Positions 58,709 through 64,000 of a DNA stretch of 64,000 bases are shown here, in pieces. This DNA comes from Gallionella sp. (GTDB lineage Bacteria > Pseudomonadota > Gammaproteobacteria > Burkholderiales > Gallionellaceae). Below the pieces are notes generated by a model that was not told where the DNA came from, made no database searches, and worked only from the letters and a program-made list of their open reading frames with translations. The position numbers were made by a program, and so were the translations under genes. The stretch lies in assembly GCA_028710565.1 (NCBI GenBank), contig JAQTTV010000008.1, forward strand, positions 62,001-126,000. Direction: 5' to 3'. Position 1 is the stretch's first letter; every line of letters starts with the position of its first letter.

Positions 58709-60004
58709 TTAGTTATTTCCCATCAGTTCGCTAAATTCGCCCACTTGGTCAGTCACTTGCGCTTGACTCATCACCCATGCAGTGACATTTTCTTCTGTGA
58801 CAACATCTTTCACTTCGCGCATTTGCTCTGGATTGGACAGATACCATTCAATCACTTGCTCTGGATTGTCAAAGCTTTGTGCGTAATCTGTAATGTGCGA
58901 TTTTGCTTGTTCATCCGTGCCAGTCAAATTGTGTTGCTCGACCAGTTTTTGCAGAATCAGACCCAGCTGTACACGACGGGTTGCTTCTTCTTTGAACATT
59001 TCCACAGGCAACTTCATACCTTGGGTAGAAACGCCACGTTCAGACATATTGCGTACAGTTTGCTCCATCAAGGATTCCGCTTCCCATTCCACAACCGCCT
59101 TAGGCACTTCCAAAGCAGTCGCAGCCAACAACGCATCCATGGCAGCTTTTTTGTTGATGAATTTCAGGCGGCGATTCAATTCGCGTTGCAAATTGCTACG
59201 AATTTCGCCTTCTAATTTGCTGACATCGCCATCTTCAATCCCGATGGATTTAACAAACTCGGCATCCAGCTCGGGCAATTGTGCAGCTTCAACTTTGTTT
59301 AGCTTGATGGTAAATGTCACCAACTTACCCGCCACATCTTTGCCATGGTAATCTTCAGGGAAAGTCATGTCGAATGATTTACTTTCGCCGATATTCATGC
59401 CAATAATCGCCGCTTCAAACTCAGGCAACATACGACCTTGACCCAGTTGCACGGGGTAATCCGTCGCTTCGCCACCTTCAAACACCACACCTTCCAACAC
59501 ACCTGAGAAATCCACCGTCACTTTGTCTTGGTCTTGCGCAGCGCGTGCGACATCAACAAAAACCGCACGTTGTTTACGCAATGTCGCAATGGTATTTTCA
59601 ACATCGCTATCAGCCAATTCGTAAACAGTACGCTTTACGCTCTGTGCAGCGACATCGCCAATCGTCACTTCTGGATACACTTCAAAAGTCGCGTTATATT
59701 CCACTGCATCAGCGGTATAAGCGGTCACTTCGAAGGAAGCTTGTCCTGCCACATTCAATTTGTGTGCTTCAACTGCTTCGCCAAATGAACGTTGCAATGC
59801 CTCGCCCAATACTTCTTGACGCACTTCACTGCCATAGTATTTTTCCAACAAATTCATCGGCACTTTGCCTGGGCGGAATCCTGAGATTTTTGCAGTACGA
59901 CCGATTTTTTTCAGGCGTGCAGCGATTTCACCGCCAAGGGAGGATTGGGGAATGGATGCGCTTAAACGACGTTCTAACACGCTCACAGTTTCGACACTGG
60001 ACAT
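58709..60004 (-). CDS. tig: Trigger factor
   Basis: Ribosome-bound chaperone and peptidyl-prolyl isomerase. The 431 residues match E. coli trigger factor (432). The ribosome-binding signature [19 protein letters not shown] is present, followed by the FKBP-type domain (about 150-240, [15 protein letters not shown]) and the helical arms. It heads tig-clpP-clpX. Confidence 0.98.
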   Translation of the reverse strand: MSSVETVSVLERRLSASIPQSSLGGEIAARLKKIGRTAKISGFRPGKVPMNLLEKYYGSEVRQEVLGEALQRSFGEAVEAHKLNVAGQASFEVTAYTADAVEYNATFEVYPEVTIGDVAAQSVKRTVYELADSDVENTIATLRKQRAVFVDVARAAQDQDKVTVDFSGVLEGVVFEGGEATDYPVQLGQGRMLPEFEAAIIGMNIGESKSFDMTFPEDYHGKDVAGKLVTFTIKLNKVEAAQLPELDAEFVKSIGIEDGDVSKLEGEIRSNLQRELNRRLKFINKKAAMDALLAATALEVPKAVVEWEAESLMEQTVRNMSERGVSTQGMKLPVEMFKEEATRRVQLGLILQKLVEQHNLTGTDEQAKSHITDYAQSFDNPEQVIEWYLSNPEQMREVKDVVTEENVTAWVMSQAQVTDQVGEFSELMGNN

Positions 60005-60562
60005 AATATTTCCTTGAGATTGAAGTTAATTTTGATACGAGCGAAACGAAAGACCGAGGAAGCCCCCCTTTAAGGCGATCTTCCACGGCCATTTCACCCA
60101 CAAAGCAATGGTTTACGACGACAGTTTTGGCTTTTTTACCCTAATGGCTACCCAATTTGACAATAAAAAACGAAAACAGCATTGGGCGTAATCATACCAT
60201 GACCCAGCGATTCAGGAAAAACCGTTATACGCGCATAAGTTGCTTAAGGTTAGGAATGCGATACAAACTTAATGTTACGATGGAAGGCTGCGAGATTTGC
60301 TAAGACCTGTCGACTTATCAGCATATCTGTCCATCAAGGTGGGCGGCGAGCACCTTGCGTTCTGTACCGTTTCTCTTCTGAATAACGCTTGTCAAAGCAT
60401 GGGATAAGGCGTTTAATTCTGCCTGCAATCAGATTGCACGAAGGGTAGTCGTACAAAACGATTCGTTGATGGTGATTTAATCGGCAGGTAGTTTGATATA
60501 TGTGCCGTGTTTGAACAAACTTACTCCTTATTTCACAATCGCCCTCTTTTTGGAGCCAATCT
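60005..60562. other. Gene-free region between tig and the HEPN unit
   Basis: A 558-base gap between divergent genes. It holds the promoters of tig and of the HEPN unit. I see no coding frame, RNA gene or dispersed repeat; composition becomes AT-rich towards the HEPN unit. Confidence 0.6.
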
Positions 60563-61105
60563 TTGGAAGCTATTGAAGAAAAATTTCGTAGGACGCCGAA
60601 AGAACATCCAAAATATGCTAAGCGATTAACGGACTACATTAACAAGCTAATTGAAAAAGGCAGGCTTTTAGAGGCAAAGCACTTTTTTGATATTTTATAC
60701 AAAGACAAAGGCAATAACAGTACAACTATAAGACTTGGCTATTTTTTAGCCATAAAACTATTTGACCCGAAGGAAGTAAAAATTTTTGATTCATTACTTT
60801 TTGAATCACATCCAGCACAGACAGAATTGCAAACCTTCCAATTGAAGTTTTATCACTCCATGAACAACTATGCCGCAGCAGAAAGATGCTGCGAATATCT
60901 TTTATCGCAAAGATTAAATAACGAACAATTAACAACCATAGTCGAGATTTGCATAAATCGACAAAATTACGCAATTGCCACAAATTTAATCGACTACCTT
61001 AACAAAAAGAAAATATCACTTAGCGAAAGTGCAAAAAGAGAAATCAGAATAATTTTAATTAGGCGACTAATAGACGTAATTATATTGCGAGCCAAAAATG
61101 GCTAG
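60563..61105 (+). CDS. Helical-repeat (TPR-like) protein paired with HEPN protein
   Basis: Family not recognised. The 180-residue product is all helical, with repeated pairs of helices of TPR or HEAT type (LIEKGRLLEAKHFFDILYK, then YHSMNNYAAAERCCEYLLSQR and INRQNYAIATNLIDYLNKK). It starts with TTG at 60563, with GGAG 9 bases before. It is strongly AT-rich compared with tig. Its 3' end overlaps the HEPN gene by 8 bases, so the two are cotranscribed and probably act together. It might be the antitoxin, sensor or scaffold of the pair. Confidence 0.65.
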   Translation: MEAIEEKFRRTPKEHPKYAKRLTDYINKLIEKGRLLEAKHFFDILYKDKGNNSTTIRLGYFLAIKLFDPKEVKIFDSLLFESHPAQTELQTFQLKFYHSMNNYAAAERCCEYLLSQRLNNEQLTTIVEICINRQNYAIATNLIDYLNKKKISLSESAKREIRIILIRRLIDVIILRAKNG

Positions 61106-62138
61106 ATATTTGGTGGTAAAAATTTTGGATACGCAAAGTATCGTCTTACCTTCTACTTTAGTTTATGGATCAGTTGAGCTTCGATCGCATACCGCCGAAT
61201 CTGAATCAGAAGTAGCCATCCTAAGAGAATCAGCAAAAAGTCAACGTTTAGAATTTGACAACTATTCGATATGCGCCAGAATTGCAACTATCGTTGAAGG
61301 CGACAATATAAATGATGCCGTTGATATGGCAGAGGACAGATTTTCGGAAATTCTTGATTTAAAATCAATCGAGTTTTCCATTTCGTCCATTAAAACGTCC
61401 AATATAGGATACATCAAGAATCTGGATGACGGAAAAGCATCCCCTATAGAAAAACAAGGATTTTCTTCATCCTTATCGTTTGTAGTGCATCACGACAACA
61501 TTCAATGTTTTGATCTGGCGAATTATGTTTTATCGCAAAATAATGATTTAAGTTCCCGCTATCTTCGCTCTTTACATTGGGCGAGAAATGCAAAGCATGA
61601 AAAAAACAAACAGATCAAGGTGTTATTTTACTGGTTTTCTGTGGAAGCCCTTTTTAAAGAATCCGAAAGCGATAATATAGGTGGGCTAATACGCTTGTTC
61701 TTAGGGTTTCCAAATGGGAAAAATCTGAAGGAATTATCTATTTCAACTCTTGACGCGCTCAACAGCCATCCAAGATATGATTACTGGGGCAAAAAACTTA
61801 AAAATATTGTTGAAGAAATTAGAGTTTTCAGAAATAACTCCGTACATTCTGGATTCAGAAGCGTTGATTTTCCAAAAAACAAGCTTGAACTATATGAAAA
61901 AGTCATGGTTTATGGCTCTTCACGAAGCCAAGGTGCTGTTCAAGTTGCGCTAATTAACAATATTACGACCGTTTCAGAATTTAAAGAATATGTTTGTGCG
62001 ATCTTTGAAAATAGGGCGAATCTTGTCAATGACATTCACAACAACATAATATTCACGCTTGATGAAATAGATACAAATCATCTCGTCAACCAACGTAATT
62101 CCAATTTCATTTTAAAAGTGAAATTAAAAAAATCGTAG
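61098..62138 (+). CDS. Apea-like HEPN-domain protein
   Basis: A 346-residue protein. The C-terminal part has HEPN features: a helix with HWARNAKHEKNKQIKVLFYWFSVEALF, as in Apea-like HEPN proteins, and the catalytic-type motif R245-NNSV-H250 (FRNNSVHSGF), the Rx4-6H signature of HEPN RNases. The N-terminal 130 residues form an unrecognised alpha/beta domain. HEPN proteins act as RNases in toxin-antitoxin, abortive-infection and CRISPR-linked systems. The gene is AT-rich, overlaps the helical-repeat gene, and its stop codon lies within a REP-like repeat. A role in RNA cleavage or defence is inferred. Confidence 0.72.
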   Translation: MARYLVVKILDTQSIVLPSTLVYGSVELRSHTAESESEVAILRESAKSQRLEFDNYSICARIATIVEGDNINDAVDMAEDRFSEILDLKSIEFSISSIKTSNIGYIKNLDDGKASPIEKQGFSSSLSFVVHHDNIQCFDLANYVLSQNNDLSSRYLRSLHWARNAKHEKNKQIKVLFYWFSVEALFKESESDNIGGLIRLFLGFPNGKNLKELSISTLDALNSHPRYDYWGKKLKNIVEEIRVFRNNSVHSGFRSVDFPKNKLELYEKVMVYGSSRSQGAVQVALINNITTVSEFKEYVCAIFENRANLVNDIHNNIIFTLDEIDTNHLVNQRNSNFILKVKLKKS

Positions 62139-62179
62139 GGTGCGCCGTGCGCACCATGGTGCATGGAATGCACCCTACG
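62134..62179. repeat. Nested palindromic repeat at the HEPN gene end
   Basis: Outer arms CGTAGGGTGC and GCACCCTACG enclose an inner palindrome around GTGCGCACCATGGTGC. The first bases form the HEPN stop codon. It can fold into a strong hairpin and may end the HEPN transcript. Confidence 0.8.
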
Positions 62180-62421
62180 TCATTCTTGCTGTATTGAACA
62201 GGAAATGGAATAACTATTGATTCGGCCAAGTGAAGTTTGAAAAATATGCGAAATTTCGCTATATTTCACATAGAGTTATCTGCGAAAAAGTTTAAATCTA
62301 ATCTGGCCGTATCTATAATTGCAGCCTTCATGCTTCGCATTCGTTGATTCGCCGTATGTGAGATACAACCCTACGGTGCCATGCGCTTTGCTTATTGCCA
62401 CCTTACTTTCATTTTCTGTCC

Positions 62422-63729
62422 ATGCACACCCTTTCATCCCTCCTCGCTGGCGAATTAGCTGGCATTACCCGCCTTGATTTGTCATGCGGTTTAACCGAAT
62501 TTCCTGACGAAATTTTTTCCTTGGCGGATTCTTTGGAAGTTTTGAATCTGTCTGGCAATGCCTTATCGCGTTTGCCTGATGATTTGCCGCGTTTGCACAA
62601 ACTCAAGGTGATTTTCTGTTCGGACAACCGCTTTACCGAGTTGCCTGCGGTGTTGGGACGATGTGCAAATTTGGAGATGGTGGGGTTTAAAGCCAATCAA
62701 ATTCGCCAAGTTCCCGCAGCGGCGTTGCCCGAAAAATTGCGTTGGTTGATTTTGACCGACAACCAACTCACTACCTTGCCCGCCGAATTGGGACGCTGTA
62801 CGCACTTACAAAAATTGATGTTGTCAGGCAATCAACTCACGGAATTGCCTGACGAAATGGCGGCGTGTACCCAGTTGGAATTGATCCGCCTCGCGGCGAA
62901 TCGCTTTGAAACTTTACCCACTTGGTTGTCGGCGTTGCCGCGCTTATCGTGGCTGGCGTATTCGGGTAATCCGTGCAGCGATGTGCATGAAGCGGCGGCA
63001 ATGGTGCAACTGACTTTGCCGAAAATTGCGTGGCATGAGCTGGAGATTCAACACGTGCTGGGAGAAGGTGCATCAGGGATCATTTACCAAGCTGAATGGG
63101 CAAAAACCGCCGTGGCGGTTAAGGTCTTCAAAGGTGATGTCACCAGCGACGGCTTACCGCACAGCGAACAGGCGGCGTGCTGCGTGGCAGGGGCACATTC
63201 GGGCTTGATTCCGCTGCTGGGCAAAGTCGGCGACCATCCCGACCACACGGCGGGCTTGGTTATGGCGTTGATTCCGCCGCAGTTTGTCAATTTCGCCCAA
63301 CCACCCAGCCTCGTTTCTTGCACTCGCGACTGTTACCCCGCTGACACCCAATTTACCTTGCCCGCCGCGATACAACTGGCGCGCTGCATCGCAGACGCGG
63401 TCGCGCATTTGCATGACCAAGGCGTGATGCACGGCGATTTGTATGGGCATAACATTTTGTGGGATGGGCAAGACGAAGGGTTGCTGGGCGATTTCGGGGC
63501 AGCGTCTTTTTTACCCCACGACGAAAACACCACCGCCTTGCAACGCCTAGAAGTGCGTGCTTTTGGCTGTTTGCTGGAAGAATTGCTAGATCGCTGCGAT
63601 GCGATACACGATGCAAACTTTGCCGCCTTGCGCGCCTTGCAAAACCGCTGCACCCAAACCGAAGTGGCTCACCGCCCACTATTTGATGAAATCCTCGTGG
63701 AACTCACTCACCTACGAGGTGGATGCTGA
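62422..63729 (+). CDS. Leucine-rich-repeat protein kinase
   Basis: A 435-residue protein from the ATG at 62422. About eight leucine-rich repeats (residues 5-190) with the LxxLxLSxNxLxxLP pattern are followed by a compact protein kinase domain: glycine loop GEGASGIIY, VAVK lysine, HGDLYGHN catalytic loop and GDFGAAS (DFG). The activation segment and C-lobe are short, as in LRR-linked bacterial kinases. No membrane segment, so cytoplasmic. Target unknown. Its last 18 bases overlap the 3' end of the convergent dehydratase gene. Confidence 0.88.
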   Translation: MHTLSSLLAGELAGITRLDLSCGLTEFPDEIFSLADSLEVLNLSGNALSRLPDDLPRLHKLKVIFCSDNRFTELPAVLGRCANLEMVGFKANQIRQVPAAALPEKLRWLILTDNQLTTLPAELGRCTHLQKLMLSGNQLTELPDEMAACTQLELIRLAANRFETLPTWLSALPRLSWLAYSGNPCSDVHEAAAMVQLTLPKIAWHELEIQHVLGEGASGIIYQAEWAKTAVAVKVFKGDVTSDGLPHSEQAACCVAGAHSGLIPLLGKVGDHPDHTAGLVMALIPPQFVNFAQPPSLVSCTRDCYPADTQFTLPAAIQLARCIADAVAHLHDQGVMHGDLYGHNILWDGQDEGLLGDFGAASFLPHDENTTALQRLEVRAFGCLLEELLDRCDAIHDANFAALRALQNRCTQTEVAHRPLFDEILVELTHLRGGC

Positions 63730-64000
63730 GTTTTCAGCGGGTCGATATTCTGGCACCCAGCCGCGTAAATCTGCACGCACTTGCGCATCGGGCTTCGATG
63801 TCGCCTCCGTCCAATCCAATAAACGCATCAACCATGCAGCATCAGCTTGCTGAGCTTGTGCGATGCGTAATTTAGGATGGGGAGTAGGTAAAGTATGCTC
63901 ATTGTCTGCCAACAGTTCTTCATAGAGTTTTTCGCCAGGTCGCAGCCCAGAGAATTCAATTTTGATGTCCTCTTCGCTTAGGCCTGACAGCCGTATCAAG
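63712..64000 (-). CDS. Polysaccharide biosynthesis nucleotide-sugar dehydratase, C-terminal part
   Basis: The last 95 or so residues of a CapD/WbpM-type UDP-N-acetylglucosamine 4,6-dehydratase. MIRLSGLSEEDIKIEFSGLRPGEKLYEELLADNEHTLPT is the conserved C-terminal segment of this family. The gene begins beyond base 64000. It suggests that a surface polysaccharide cluster lies to the right of this window. Confidence 0.88.
   Translation of the reverse strand, partial: LIRLSGLSEEDIKIEFSGLRPGEKLYEELLADNEHTLPTPHPKLRIAQAQQADAAWLMRLLDWTEATSKPDAQVRADLRGWVPEYRPAENSASTS

Overview
The window is a 64 kb stretch of a gammaproteobacterial chromosome. Support comes from conserved gene blocks: mlaFEDCB-ibaG-murA-hisG-hisD, tig-clpP-clpX-lon-hupB-tRNA-Val-tRNA-Asp-ppiD, rsxE-nth, coaD-rsmD-M16 peptidase pair, gspDEF, yebC-ruvC and creBCD. 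Composition is moderate (by eye about half G+C), with several visibly AT-richer accessory genes. I cannot name the genus from sequence alone. Many dispersed intergenic repeats point to a free-living, repeat-rich lineage.

Layout. 1-1049: 3' part of the potassium transporter gene kup. 1119-4623 (minus): a membrane-stress cluster, RHH-like protein, PspA, YqiJ, YqiK/flotillin. 4945-8636 (plus): creB, creC, creD, with a REP pair before creC and an IS5-type MITE after it. 8637-8875: a tandem-repeat and G-rich spacer. 8876-14530 (minus): nth, rsxE, a YfhL-type ferredoxin, coaD, rsmD and two M16 peptidase subunits. 14623-16267: small unknown genes, a VapBC remnant and REP-like repeats. 16275-19958 (minus): metH. 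20134-25131 (plus): gspD, gspE, gspF. 25277-27126: accessory genes (HELVH protein, pseudopilin-like membrane protein, CZB zinc protein) and a second MITE. 27472-30470: ruvC, yebC, yjgR. 30621-34350: a 560-aa unknown, decayed toxin-antitoxin genes and an IS1595-family element whose transposase carries a nonsense codon.

34454-41390 (minus): RluF-like pseudouridine synthase, PEGA lipoprotein, rppH, a sigma factor with DUF3619/DUF3106 partners, a DUF4124 protein, pyrE, a TatD-family nuclease with a repeat-derived insertion, and a ParE/RHH toxin-antitoxin pair. 41508-42608: a stand-alone trypsin-like protein. 42667-49583 (minus): hisD, hisG, murA, ibaG, mlaB-F (retrograde phospholipid transport). 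49739-51482: leuA behind a leucine-rich leader peptide. 51629-60004: ppiD, two tRNAs, hupB, lon, clpX, clpP, tig, a folding and proteolysis block. 60563-62138: an AT-rich two-gene unit of a helical-repeat protein and an Apea-like HEPN protein. 62422-63729: a leucine-rich-repeat protein kinase, overlapping at its 3' end a nucleotide-sugar dehydratase gene that runs off the window.

The most promising candidates for undescribed biology are the helical-repeat/HEPN pair, the RHH-PspA-YqiJ-YqiK unit with its palindromic putative operator, the leu leader with a predicted near-leaderless transcript, the orphan trypsin-like gene, and the repeat that became coding sequence inside tatD.
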